A stretch of 64,000 nt of DNA, taken from positions 62,001 through 126,000 of the forward strand of contig CAVRYJ010000042.1 in assembly GCA_963725425.1 (NCBI GenBank), given 5' to 3'. Below the pieces are notes generated by a model. The model did not search any database, was not told the DNA's origin, and saw only the letters and a list, made by a program, of their open reading frames with translations. This document shows positions 55,449 through 63,599 of this stretch, piece after piece. The position numbers and the translations under genes were made by a program. The stretch comes from Clostridium_I sp963725425. GTDB lineage: Bacteria > Bacillota > Clostridia > Clostridiales > Clostridiaceae. Position 1 is the stretch's first letter; every line of letters begins with the position of its first letter.

Positions 55449-55823
55449 CTAATTTAGCTGACCATCATATAGTTTTTTTATGTCTTTTAATCCTTCTTTA
55501 ATTTCATATTTTGAAAAATTATACTTAATTAATTTATCTTCATTCCATTTATTAATTTCATTATAAAAAAACAATGATATTTCTAGATTTTTCTGAGATT
55601 TATTTGATTCTATTGCTTCAAACAGCATATTTTCAGCTTCATTAATTTTACCATCACTTATATACCTTTTAATCATAAACTCTAATAATTCATCTTCGGA
55701 AATACGTAAATCATGATTATCTTGATTTATATTATTCTCTACGGCGCTTTTTCCTATAAATATACCAATAATTACTTGACCAATGCCCTTTATTATCCTT
55801 TGCATGTAATCTTGCTCAAACAT
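55449..55823 (-). CDS. DUF6483 family protein
   Basis: A 124-residue protein beginning MFEQDYMQRIIKGIGQVIIG. I place the start at 55823, seven bases after GGAGG; an ATG six codons earlier overlaps the RBS region. The opening FEQDYxxRIIKxI, a short hydrophobic stretch, and a helical C-terminus with ELLEFMIKRYISDGKINEAE are features I associate with DUF6483, a family of unknown function in clostridia. Its leader shares a conserved block (55913-55978) with the AlkD-like gene at 60045, which suggests shared control. Confidence 0.65.
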   Translation of the reverse strand: MFEQDYMQRIIKGIGQVIIGIFIGKSAVENNINQDNHDLRISEDELLEFMIKRYISDGKINEAENMLFEAIESNKSQKNLEISLFFYNEINKWNEDKLIKYNFSKYEIKEGLKDIKKLYDGQLN

Positions 55824-55912
55824 TAAAAAACCTCCATCCATAAAAAATATTTTTTAGTATTCCTTTATACATCATAAATTACGATTCAGATGCATCTTAA
55901 ATAATCTTGTAG

Positions 55913-55978
55913 ATCACAATTAAATTGTAACATAAATGTGTAACTGTGGAAATAAACAAGGGCGTTGTGGTGTGCATA
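55913..55978. repeat. Conserved leader block, copy 1
   Basis: The block ATCACAATTAAATTGTAACA followed by TAAATGTGTAACTGTGGAAA is repeated with few changes at 60686-60747. Both lie just upstream of minus-strand genes. ACAATTAAATTGT is an operator-like palindrome with one central base. Confidence 0.7.
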
Positions 55979-56075
55979 TATTTTTTAGATTTTATCGTTC
56001 TCCTCCTTGACAACAGGATAATTTGCAGTATAACATAAATATTGAATATAAATTCAATGAATTGAGGTTCAATAT

Positions 56076-56654
56076 ATGGGTACACGTTATGAGCAGCGCG
56101 AAAAGCGCAGGCAAGAAATTATAGAGACGGCGCTTGACCTTTTTATCCGAAAAGGCTATGCTGCCACAAAAATCAGTGACATTGCACAAAGTGTTGGCAT
56201 GAGCGTGGGACTTTTGTTTCATTACTTTGTGTCGAAGGAAAAGCTATATGAAAACTTGATTCAATATGGAGTTTCGGGGCCGATGAGCACGATGGTCCAG
56301 ACCGATAAGGAACCGCTTAAGTTTTTTGAAGATACTTCGGAGCATATCTTTAATAACATCCACACACAACCGTTTATCGCAAAAATGTTCGTGCTGATGA
56401 ACCAGGCTTTTTTTAATGAAACTGCACCAAAAGGCGTAAAAGACCTTCTTCAAGGATTTGATATCTATACGCCGACTTCCCTGTTGATGAAAAAAGGGCA
56501 GGCAAACGGTACAATTCGGGACGGCGATCCCTATGCGCTTGGCATTGCTTACTGGTGCGCCATTCGGGGCATCGCGGAGCAAGTAGCCGTGAATCCGGAT
56601 ATGCCATGTCCAGAAAGCAATTGGATTGTAGATATGATTAGGAGAAAAACGTAA
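56076..56654 (+). CDS. TetR/AcrR family transcriptional regulator
   Basis: A 192-residue protein. The N-terminal helix-turn-helix domain reads RRQEIIETALDLFIRKGYAA and TKISDIAQSVGMSVGLLFHY followed by FVSKEKLYE (residues 10-65), a textbook TetR_N. The C-terminal ligand domain (about residues 80-192) is not assignable. Its GC content and codon use (GCGCTT, CCGACT) differ from the neighbours, suggesting transfer. Its stop overlaps the start of an oxidoreductase remnant, so it once regulated and was co-transcribed with that gene. Confidence 0.88.
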   Translation: MGTRYEQREKRRQEIIETALDLFIRKGYAATKISDIAQSVGMSVGLLFHYFVSKEKLYENLIQYGVSGPMSTMVQTDKEPLKFFEDTSEHIFNNIHTQPFIAKMFVLMNQAFFNETAPKGVKDLLQGFDIYTPTSLLMKKGQANGTIRDGDPYALGIAYWCAIRGIAEQVAVNPDMPCPESNWIVDMIRRKT

Positions 56655-56761
56655 TGAAAAAGGTTGTAGTCGTAGGTGCCAGGATATCAAGATTAACCGC
56701 AGGAATTTATGCTATTCAAAGCGGATTTTATGTGACAATCTATAAGAGCCATACGATTTAA
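56654..56761 (+). pseudogene. Stub of an FAD-dependent oxidoreductase
   Basis: The 35-codon frame reads MKKVVVVGARISRLTAGIYA then IQSGFYVTIYKSHTI and stops. This is the N-terminus of a phytoene-desaturase-like FAD/NAD(P) oxidoreductase, but the dinucleotide loop GAGISG has decayed to GARISR and the rest of the gene is absent. Its ATG overlaps the TetR stop (TAATG), showing the former operon. Confidence 0.7.
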
Positions 56762-56876
56762 TGAGGAGTATCAACAAGTTGGAGAAGAAAAGAATATTTG
56801 TTTGAAGGTGCGGTACGATCAAATTGTTTTTTGTAACTGCTTTTTCCGTATCTTTTATGATCGTACCTTCCAATAA

Positions 56877-56912
56877 AAATCCATGTGTCAGGGATGAATC
56901 CGTACATGAAAA
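56877..56912 (+). repeat. Hairpin repeat upstream of the amidohydrolase, copy 1
   Basis: AAAATCCATGTGTCAGG opens a stretch that can fold CATGT against ACATG. A related copy lies at 57836-57877 on the other side of the amidohydrolase gene. Confidence 0.5.
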
Positions 56913-56924
56913 GGAGCTTTAATT

Positions 56925-57731
56925 ATGATTATTGATATTCATGCCCATGCCGCGGGCAATTATGATTCTGTTGATTCCATAAAAAATACGGTCTCAAAAT
57001 ATGATATAGGGAAGATTGTTTTATGCACAAGCCCCAAGAATATGCAAAGTCTTCGGGAGCCGCCGAGTATGCCTTATAAGCAGAATCCAGACAGCATTTA
57101 TATGATGAATTGGATGAACCGGATAGCGTATAACCACTTTTTTAAAGATAACGGCGACGGCAATCAATTTGTCTATGAATTGAAGAACTGTCTCCCAGAG
57201 TTGATTGTCCAGTTTCTTTGGGTGAACCCGCTTGATGCCACGTACATGAACAAGCTAGAAAACACTATCCGTACATTTAAGCCCAAGGGAATCAAACTGC
57301 AGCAATCATGGAATCCATTCAAGATTGACGGCATTGAATTCAAAAATTTGGTTGATATCGTATCTTCAAATCAATTGCCTATTTTCATTCATTTATATTC
57401 TAAAAATGAAGTCTTGAAGCTCCTGCACTTTATAAGTGAAAACCAAAACACCGTATTTATTATCGGGCATTTGATAGGTACGGATCTTTTCAGTGAAAGC
57501 GGTGTAAACTTGAAAAATGTCTACTTTGATACTTCAAGTTCTAAGAGAATTCAGGGCAGTGATATTAAGCAGGCAATCGATGATTTCGGGTATGAACATA
57601 TCGTTTTCGGCACAGATACTCCTTATGCAACCATCGACGGACAAATTAACAGAATAGAGCGTCTAAATTTACCGGATAGCATAAAGGAACATATTTACAG
57701 TCTGAACGCGAAAAGAATCCTATCCATATAG
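56925..57731 (+). CDS. Amidohydrolase family protein (PF04909-like)
   Basis: A 268-residue TIM-barrel protein beginning MIIDIHAHAAGNYDSVDSI with the metal-binding HxH. IFIHLYSKNEVLKLL (about residue 152), FIIGHLIGTDLF (about residue 178) and FGTDTPYATIDGQ (about residue 230) provide the remaining His and Asp ligands. The family includes decarboxylases and hydrolases of aromatic or cyclic substrates; no specificity is visible. AAAAGGAG precedes the ATG. GC content matches the TetR gene, so the two probably arrived together. Related hairpin repeats flank it. Confidence 0.85.
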   Translation: MIIDIHAHAAGNYDSVDSIKNTVSKYDIGKIVLCTSPKNMQSLREPPSMPYKQNPDSIYMMNWMNRIAYNHFFKDNGDGNQFVYELKNCLPELIVQFLWVNPLDATYMNKLENTIRTFKPKGIKLQQSWNPFKIDGIEFKNLVDIVSSNQLPIFIHLYSKNEVLKLLHFISENQNTVFIIGHLIGTDLFSESGVNLKNVYFDTSSSKRIQGSDIKQAIDDFGYEHIVFGTDTPYATIDGQINRIERLNLPDSIKEHIYSLNAKRILSI

Positions 57732-57835
57732 GACAATGCCCAGCATTAGCAATGTGTTCCTCTAAAATCTATTACTCTATTTCCATCGTGATGTTTTCAT
57801 ATACTTTTTATATCTTTTGACCAGAATTACTAACA

Positions 57836-57877
57836 AAATCCATGCGTCAGGTGTTGAACCGACACATTGATTTTGTT
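57836..57877 (+). repeat. Hairpin repeat downstream of the amidohydrolase, copy 2
   Basis: CAAAATCCATGCGTC pairs with GACACATTGATTTTG at 13 of 15 positions; AAATCCATGYGTCAGG is shared with the copy at 56877. It may act as a terminator. It ends four bases before the left inverted repeat of the element at 57881. Confidence 0.55.
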
Positions 57878-57913
57878 ATAAGGGTAGCATACGCAAAAAT
57901 GATATTTCGTACG

Positions 57914-58053
57914 TTAAAAAAAATATGGGACCATAAATGCAATTATTTAGGTAATTATGTCACTTATTCTAAGTACGGTACCTATTTTTTCTTTATTTTT
58001 TATGGATTCTATTAGGGTTACAGCCGACATACGTGTGAAAACCGGCCACATGC
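57914..58053. other. Non-coding part of the inverted-repeat segment
   Basis: About 140 bp between the left inverted repeat and the reverse-transcriptase remnant. The stretch near 58019-58050 has GGCCGGTTTTCACACGTATG on the minus strand, possibly a worn trace of the intron RNA 3' of its open frame. Nothing firmer is visible. Confidence 0.3.
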
Positions 58054-58516
58054 TTAGAACAGACTTTTTACAATTTGCCTTTTATATTTTACTAGATTGT
58101 CCCAGTTATCACTAACACCATAATAATTATAATGACCTCTTAGTTTTAGATTCACCTTTTTCCATTGTGCCTGCTTTTAAAAACCTTTTAATCAAAGCAA
58201 GTATCTTACTATCACTTATTCTAAGTTTGAGAAACTCTATCATCCATTCATGGTTAACATGGTCAAAGAAACCACTTATATCAGCATCTACTACGTAGTT
58301 AACTTTCTTTGTCATTATATTATCACTTAAATTCTTTAGTGCATCATGACAACTTTTCTCTGGTCTGAATCCAAATGATATTGGTAGAAAGTCCTCTTCG
58401 TAAATGCTCTGCAAAATAATAACTAAAGCACCTTGTACTATTTTATCTTCTAGTATAGGTATACCAAGTGGTCTCATTTTATTACTACCTACTTTGGTGA
58501 TAAAGTATCCGATTTC
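58054..58516 (-). pseudogene. Group II intron reverse transcriptase remnant with internal deletion
   Basis: The minus strand encodes EIGYFITKVGSNKMRPLGIP, VQGALVIILQSIYEEDFLP, FGFRPEKSCHDALKNL and VVDADISGFFDHVNHEWM, which are RT motifs 0-3. The frame then jumps by deletion to LKLRGHYNYYGVSDNWDNLV and a stop, which is the maturase X region. Motifs 4-7 including YADD are missing, and a stop precedes the N-terminal segment. It is a dead remnant, and of a different lineage from the intron at 61085-63264. Confidence 0.8.
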
Positions 58517-58592
58517 CTACTGGCATTTGCTTTCCTTACTTCTTCAGTTTGTACTGCATACTTTTCATGAGGATACCATAATATATAGTAAA

Positions 58593-59639
58593 TCACTTGT
58601 CGTAACCTTTATTTTTAACTAAACAATCGTGCGGGTCCACTTCTAAAACATTAGGTTGAAAAATAAATTCAGTAACATATTTTCTAATTCTCTCTGCTGA
58701 TTCACTATTCCCTGCAATCTTCTTAAAAATCTTATAAGGTTTTAAGAGATTGGGAAAATCGGTAAATGAAAAATGTGTAGTATCATTTATTTGAATCCAA
58801 ATACATTTATTTGTAGAATGGCTTATAAGTGTGTTTATTCTTTTACAATAATCTTGGCCAATAGCTTTTAATGAATCATTAGTATCATTCTCTTCATCAA
58901 TCCACTTTATATTAAACAAACTATCTTGACTAAGGTGCAATTGGCTAATATCTAATCCTGTATTTATTGCGGGATTCATTAAGTTACCATCTAAATTAAT
59001 TAATTTACTAAATTTTATCTCCTTAAAATCAGTTACCAAATTAGCTATTATTCCCCCTCCCAAAGAATGAGCGATTATAATAATCTCTTTATTCTCGAAC
59101 AAGTCTGGATGTTCTTTATTCAGGTTAGATATAACCTGTTTTAATTCTTCATTTACAACAGGGGCTACCTTAATTTCAATTTCTCTTAAAAATGGAAGCA
59201 TATCTGTTGCATTTTTGGGATAGTAAATATTATTTTTTTTATAATCAATACTATAGGAAACTCTTATTAAATCGCAATTATTTTCAAGCAATTGTCTATG
59301 AAGAATCGAATTTTCCTCAGCAATACCTCCTACACCATGGAGATAAATCACCGTTTTTTTTCCATGAAAATTAATTACTTGAGAATTGTTTGTCTCATAA
59401 TGAAGATTATATTTTCTTAGAGGTTTTAGTAAAAACACAGGTATAGGCAATATCTGTTTTAGATCTTTTAAATTTTCTAAGTAATTATAATTAACCTGTT
59501 GATAGTCTTCGGTTGATTGAAATGTCAAGTCGATTTTTTTAATTACCTTCATATTAGACATTATTATTCTTTTGTTATAAATCTTTAATTTTGGATTTAT
59601 TTCAAATCCATTAATAAATTTTCGAAAAAATATTCCCAT
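58593..59639 (-). CDS. Alpha/beta hydrolase
   Basis: A 348-residue protein. TVIYLHGVGGIAEENS (about residue 92) provides the oxyanion-hole HG motif, and IIIIAHSLGGGIIANLV (about residue 188) holds the nucleophile in GHSLGG-like AHSLGG. LINLDGNLMNP (about residue 224) may give the acid and TTHFSFTDFP (about residue 296) the His. GGAGGG precedes ATG 59639. No signal peptide. The substrate (ester, lactone or peptide) is unknown. It is the only intact gene in the segment bounded by inverted repeats and may be its cargo. Confidence 0.82.
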   Translation of the reverse strand: MGIFFRKFINGFEINPKLKIYNKRIIMSNMKVIKKIDLTFQSTEDYQQVNYNYLENLKDLKQILPIPVFLLKPLRKYNLHYETNNSQVINFHGKKTVIYLHGVGGIAEENSILHRQLLENNCDLIRVSYSIDYKKNNIYYPKNATDMLPFLREIEIKVAPVVNEELKQVISNLNKEHPDLFENKEIIIIAHSLGGGIIANLVTDFKEIKFSKLINLDGNLMNPAINTGLDISQLHLSQDSLFNIKWIDEENDTNDSLKAIGQDYCKRINTLISHSTNKCIWIQINDTTHFSFTDFPNLLKPYKIFKKIAGNSESAERIRKYVTEFIFQPNVLEVDPHDCLVKNKGYDK

Positions 59640-59902
59640 TTGCTTCCCTCCGTCCGCTTCAGGTATTAGAAAAATAATTAGCTGATAATTGTGCCAAATA
59701 CTTTTGAAATAATTTGTTCTTCCATTGTAATTTAAGCTATATTTTCTTTATATATAAATTTTTATTGTTCTAAATTTTGAAAGACCAATATTGATATATT
59801 AATTGTGAACGACCTCACTTGTCAACCATTACGCTTATTATTTATGGCTATATAACTTAATTTTATGACCCAACTTTTAGTTATCTTTTAATATGGTATA
59901 TG
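59640..59902. other. Leader of the hydrolase gene
   Basis: About 260 bp of AT-rich sequence between the hydrolase start and the right inverted repeat. It should contain the hydrolase promoter; I see no conserved element. Confidence 0.35.
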
Positions 59903-59934
59903 CGTACGAAATATCATTTTCGGGTATGCTACCC

Positions 59935-60027
59935 CTATTTTACCTTTAATCTTAAAATAGTTTCATAAAACTTTTTTGCTTCAGCTAAATTATTTGCTCC
60001 TAGAAAAAAATTATCATAATTTTTCAT
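59935..60027 (-). pseudogene. N-terminal stub of a VOC (glyoxalase/bleomycin-resistance) protein
   Basis: With TGTGGAGG upstream of the ATG, the frame MKNYDNFFLGANNLAEAKKF then YETILRLKVK ends in a TAG created at the edge of the right inverted repeat. NLAEAKKFYETIL is the classic opening of VOC-superfamily proteins, which have about 120 residues. Only 30 remain. It follows the AlkD-like gene by 17 bp, so the two formed an operon. Confidence 0.72.
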
Positions 60028-60044
60028 ACAAAGATTCCTCCACA

Positions 60045-60656
60045 TTATTTTATATATTTGATTGCAAGTTTGTATACTTGATTAAGTGGTTTTTGTGACA
60101 AATCCCATGTTTTAAGTTCCAAAATCATTAATTCACTATGTTTTTTGCTTATATCCTTTAGTGCGTTTCCAACTGATTTTCTAACATATTCGCTTTCATC
60201 ATTTTTCAAATTAGAAAGCAAATCTATTGCTATTTTAGGATTCTGTTTAAAATAATCTCTACCTGTCCATATTCTCAAACCTTCTGTAACTGCTCTTTTC
60301 ACATTAGCCCTACTATCACTTAACCACTCTTTGATAGTAGTTAATGCATTTTCGTATCCTATGTTATTACAATATGTATCAAATGCTTTTGCTAGAATTT
60401 CTTGAACACGCCAATTTTTATCTAAACTTACTTCTTCCTTTAGGAATAATAATGCTTCAATTGATTTATAAGAAATAGAACCAAGGATAAATACAGCTAG
60501 CTCTCTAACCTGATAAAACTCGGATAAATATAATTCTTTTGATATATTAAAACAATCATCTGTCGAATTGCTAGTGACTATAAACATTGATTCTTTTTCA
60601 ATTTCTTTAAATCCACTCTTAATCTTTTTAACTTCATCTATTATATCATCATACAA
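60045..60656 (-). CDS. DNA alkylation repair (AlkD-like) HEAT-repeat protein
   Basis: A 203-residue all-helical protein. VRELAVFILGSISYKS, NWRVQEILAKAFDTYC, SRANVKRAVTEGLRIW and EYVRKSVGNALKDISKKH are HEAT-like repeats arranged as in AlkD proteins. AlkD glycosylases excise positively charged alkylated bases without flipping them; whether the catalytic Trp/Asp set is complete here I cannot verify, and a non-enzymatic HEAT protein is possible. AGGAGG lies just upstream of the ATG at 60656. The leader shares a conserved block with the DUF6483 gene. Confidence 0.75.
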   Translation of the reverse strand: MYDDIIDEVKKIKSGFKEIEKESMFIVTSNSTDDCFNISKELYLSEFYQVRELAVFILGSISYKSIEALLFLKEEVSLDKNWRVQEILAKAFDTYCNNIGYENALTTIKEWLSDSRANVKRAVTEGLRIWTGRDYFKQNPKIAIDLLSNLKNDESEYVRKSVGNALKDISKKHSELMILELKTWDLSQKPLNQVYKLAIKYIK

Positions 60657-60685
60657 TTTTAAACTAACCTCCTTGTATCTTATAT

Positions 60686-60747
60686 ATCACAATTAAATTG
60701 TAACATAAATATATAACCATGGAAACAAAAAAAATGTAGTGTGTATT
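60686..60747. repeat. Conserved leader block, copy 2
   Basis: Matches 55913-55978, including ATCACAATTAAATTGTAACA and the following ATAAATATATAACCATGGAA with a few changes. It lies 30 bp upstream of the AlkD-like gene. Confidence 0.7.
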
Positions 60748-60778
60748 GACAAGCATTATGAATAACAATTATCAATAA

Positions 60779-60802
60779 AGCACGTATAAGGCTTATACGT
60801 GC
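60779..60802 (-). terminator. Palindromic hairpin next to the IS right end
   Basis: GCACGTATAAG and CTTATACGTGC pair over 11 bp around one central base, followed on the minus strand by TTTATTG. The IS200-type element lies immediately beside it, so the gene it once ended is now beyond the element. Confidence 0.6.
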
Positions 60803-61125
60803 TATTCAAAACACAGTCATGACCACCCGTTAAACGGGTGGCATGCACTAGCCCTATTATAAGGGCCTGATACTGGCTGTGTCTCAAGACACGTTGAATA
60901 AGTTCGCCAACCGCATAATTTTTACAGACTACCCCTAAAGGGGTTATTGCTTTTTGCCTATATTTACAGGCTCACCCGTGAACGGGTCAATAAACTCTTT
61001 CATACTTATTTGATCACTTCCTATATCTTCTTGTAATTGATTTTTTATATACTCTTGTATCGCCTTTTTATTTCTTCCAACTGTGTCGGATAAGTCAGAA
61101 CCCTTTCGAGTTCTTTCTCTCCTAA

Positions 61126-61159
61126 GAACCGTGCTTGAAGGTTTCCCTTCACACGGCTC
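61126..61159 (-). ncRNA. Group II intron domain V
   Basis: A 34-nt hairpin with GAGCCGTGTG pairing to CACGGTTC, the AGC triad at positions 2-4 and a GAAA-like tetraloop region. It lies eight bases past the stop of the intron protein, in the expected place. Confidence 0.88.
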
Positions 61160-61166
61160 ACGCATC

Positions 61167-62709
61167 CTAAACTTTCAAATCTTTCATTTTTGTTAGTCTA
61201 AACTTGAAAGCGGCTGTTCCCTTATATGCCATTCTTTTTGCGGCTCTTCTTCGTTCTCTCTTTATCAAGAAATATTCTTTTTCTGTGTACGGGTTCATGT
61301 CGAGTTTAATTCTTTCGTGCCTAACAATTGGTATGTCAGATGGTAGGATTAAAGTTGCTTCTTTTCCATCCGAGAAAATCCAGTCCCTTGAACCTTTACT
61401 TTTCCAGTATCTCTCTTTTAGCCATTTTGCTCCCTTGTTTGGATGTCTTCTTTTTGCCCATTTCCAAACCATAGTGAATATACGACAATTCAAAATTTCA
61501 AATGTCTGCTTTGCACAAACTGGCTGATGATAATTGCACCAACCTTTCAAAACTTGATTCAATTTGTAAATTAGGAATTCTTGCTTTACTGTCTTATTCT
61601 CATGTATAATTTTACTTATCTTCTTTGTGACTTTATTCAGAGATTTTACAGATGGCTTGATTATCAACTTACTACTGTACTTTCTAAAGTTCCACCCAAG
61701 AAAATCGAATCCATCATTTATATTAGTTATGACTGTCTTTTCCTTGGATAGTTCAAGTCCTCTTTTTTTCAAAAATTCACTAATTATGACCACAATTTGC
61801 TCAAGAACATCTTTGTTATTTGCTGTTACTACAAAATCATCTGCATATCTTACGATATTCAGCTGATTTGGATTGTTTCTATTGTGGTAACTGACTTTTC
61901 CCTTCTTTGTCAAGAAATAATTCCTGGCTATTTCGTATTCAAGTCCATCTAGTGTCAAATTTGCAAGAGTTGGACTAATTGTTCCTCCTTGAATTGCTCC
62001 CTTTGTAGTTGGGAAAAGTTGTTTTCTATAAACAAAACCAGCCTTAAGAAACTTATTGAGTATCATCTTATTAATTGGAATATTATCCAACATCCATTGA
62101 TGGTTTATATTATCAAAACAACCCTTGATGTCTCCCTCTAGAATCCACTGGCCACTCCTTCTTGATGATAGCATTGTAAAAATTTGCTCCATTGCATCCG
62201 CACAGCTCCTATATTTTCTAAAACCAAAGCTACGCTTATCACCAATAGTCTCTGCTATTGGTTGCAGTGCATACAAAAATAGTGTCTGCATTGCTCTATC
62301 ATTCATAGTAGGAATACTCAGTGGTCTCAGTTTTCCATTTTCCTTCTTGATATGAACCCGCCTTGTCGGCATTGGCTTATAGCCTTTTTTTTACCTTCAA
62401 GTCGATAACTGCCTGATATTTTTGCATATTTGTTGTCCAAAGTACCTTATCCATTCCAGCGGTTTTCCCACCTTTGTTTCTAATCACTTTTTTTACCGCC
62501 AAAGCCTTCGCATAAAAGGAATGTGTTATGAGATACTGAAGCCTTTTTACAAGATTCCATTTTCTCATTTCTACTGCCTTTACTATCCGGAGTTGAAGTC
62601 TATTAACATATTCTTCAGCTATTTTCCAGTCGATTGACTGCCATTTCATCTCATCAGAACTGTCTGAACGATTCTCACATTTCGTGCCATTGAATCCTTG
62701 TTCATCCAT
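61167..62709 (-). pseudogene. ltrA: Group II intron-encoded reverse transcriptase/maturase with frameshift
   Basis: The N-terminal part (62709 down to about 62392) begins MDEQGFNGTKCENRSDSSDE and reaches GGKTAGMDKVLWTTNMQKY. A run of eight A (complement 62385-62392) then shifts the frame; with seven it would continue KGYKPMPTRRVHIKKENGKL. The rest has RPLSIPTMNDRAMQTLFLYA, FGFRKYRSCADAM, GDIKGCFDNINHQWM, GGTISPTLANLTLDGLEYEI, and YADD in IVRYADDFVV, then domain X (LNQVLKGWCNYHQP). The C-terminus holds RHERIKLDMNPY but no HNH zinc motif. Total about 513 residues. Restored by one base, it could be active in splicing and retrohoming. Confidence 0.85.
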
Positions 62710-63264
62710 AGTAATTCATCCCTTTCCTGTAATAGAATACGTGCCGAAGTCAGCTATCTTTCAATTGGAACAAATCTTGAATTCCTATACTCTATATTAC
62801 ATAGAGCCATTCGCTTTTTCGGCATCCTTTACCCTCTAGTCATTGTACATTTCTCACGATTTGCCTACCATTTTACAGGAGACCATAGGGCTTAACCTTG
62901 TCCAGCTATCTGAATAGTTATGATTCACTTAGGATGTACCAATAAACCGATAGGATCGAGCTTTACCTCTGTCATCTTATTACCGTACGTGAACAATTAC
63001 GGCAATCATCCTATATTCCCTTTTGGGTAAGGCGTATCATCTACCTTTCGCCTTTTCTACTTGACGATTCTACAATACTTCACTTGCGTTATCCATATGA
63101 ATCTTTTCCTAGTTGCAGTGGTGGTTGTAGATACCATACTTGCCCCGTTGTCCCAGTTTGCTTAGAACCTGCAAATTACTTTAAACGCACCAACTGGTAG
63201 GAATACCCCAAGATGATCGGGAAATACTTTTAGCATAATTCAGACAACCCCTCTAAGGTCGCAC

Positions 63265-63599
63265 ATCCACATAATAACCTCTACACCAAAATTGTCTATT
63301 TCCATACTTATACTTCAAGTTTGCATGTCTATCAAATATCATTAGCGAACTCTTACCTTTCAGATATCCCATAAATTGTGCAACACTTAACTTCGGTGGT
63401 ATACTCACTAGCATATGTATGTGATCTGGACATGCATTTGCTTCTATTATTTCTACGCCTTTATACTCACATAATTTCCTTAGTATTTGCCCTATATCAA
63501 CCTTTATTTTCCCATATATTATCTGCCTTCGATACTTGGGTGCAAACACAATATGGTATTTGCAATTCCATTTACTGCAACTGAACTCTGAATGTCCAT
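63265..63599 (-). other. tnpA: tnpA 5' exon
   Basis: First 335 bases of tnpA, ending at the intron insertion point after the codon for Asp in YYVD. It includes the one-base loss described for the gene. Confidence 0.8.

Larger units (their letters stand above)
57881..59936. mobile_element. Segment bounded by about 34-bp inverted repeats
   Basis: The left end (57881-57913, AGGGTAGCATACGCAAAAAT then GATATTTCGTACG) matches the complement of the right end (59903-59936) with two mismatches and one gap. Between them lie a broken group II reverse transcriptase and an alpha/beta-hydrolase gene, but no transposase. The right end falls exactly where a VOC-family gene is cut short, and the element supplies its stop codon. 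This fits insertion of a non-autonomous element or a decayed IS. The rest of the VOC gene is not at the left end. Confidence 0.65.
61085..63264 (-). mobile_element. Full-length group II intron inside tnpA
   Basis: The minus-strand 5' end is GTGCGACCTTAGAGGGG at 63264, the GUGYG consensus. The 3' end at 61085 follows a 34-nt domain V (61126-61159; it begins GAGCCGTGTG with the catalytic AGC triad and a GGGAAACC-type loop) and a domain VI hairpin (AGAACTCGAAAGGGTTCT). Joining the flanks gives GTGGAT|ACAGTTGG, which restores the tnpA frame (YYVD|TVGR). Length is 2180 bp with an encoded reverse transcriptase in domain IV. Confidence 0.9.
60944..63599 (-). pseudogene. tnpA: IS200/IS605 TnpA (Y1 transposase), split by intron and frameshifted
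   Basis: The 5' exon (63265-63599) starts MDIQSS after GGAGG. One base is missing near 63583-63588, after which the frame gives SCSKWNCKYHIVFAPKYRRQ, CPDHIHMLVSIPP (the HUH metal motif) and FWCRGYYVD. The 3' exon (60944-61084) continues TVGRNKKAIQEYIKNQLQED and IDPFTGEPVNIGKKQ. The catalytic Tyr expected of Y1 enzymes is most likely in the QEYIKNQLQ helix. Joined length is 158 residues, near the family norm. Splicing of the intron would restore the exons, but the one-base loss would still block translation. Confidence 0.85.

Noticed and set aside
56244..56690. Minus-strand frame of 148 codons opposite the TetR gene
   Set aside because: The plus-strand frame has textbook TetR motifs; the antisense frame has none.
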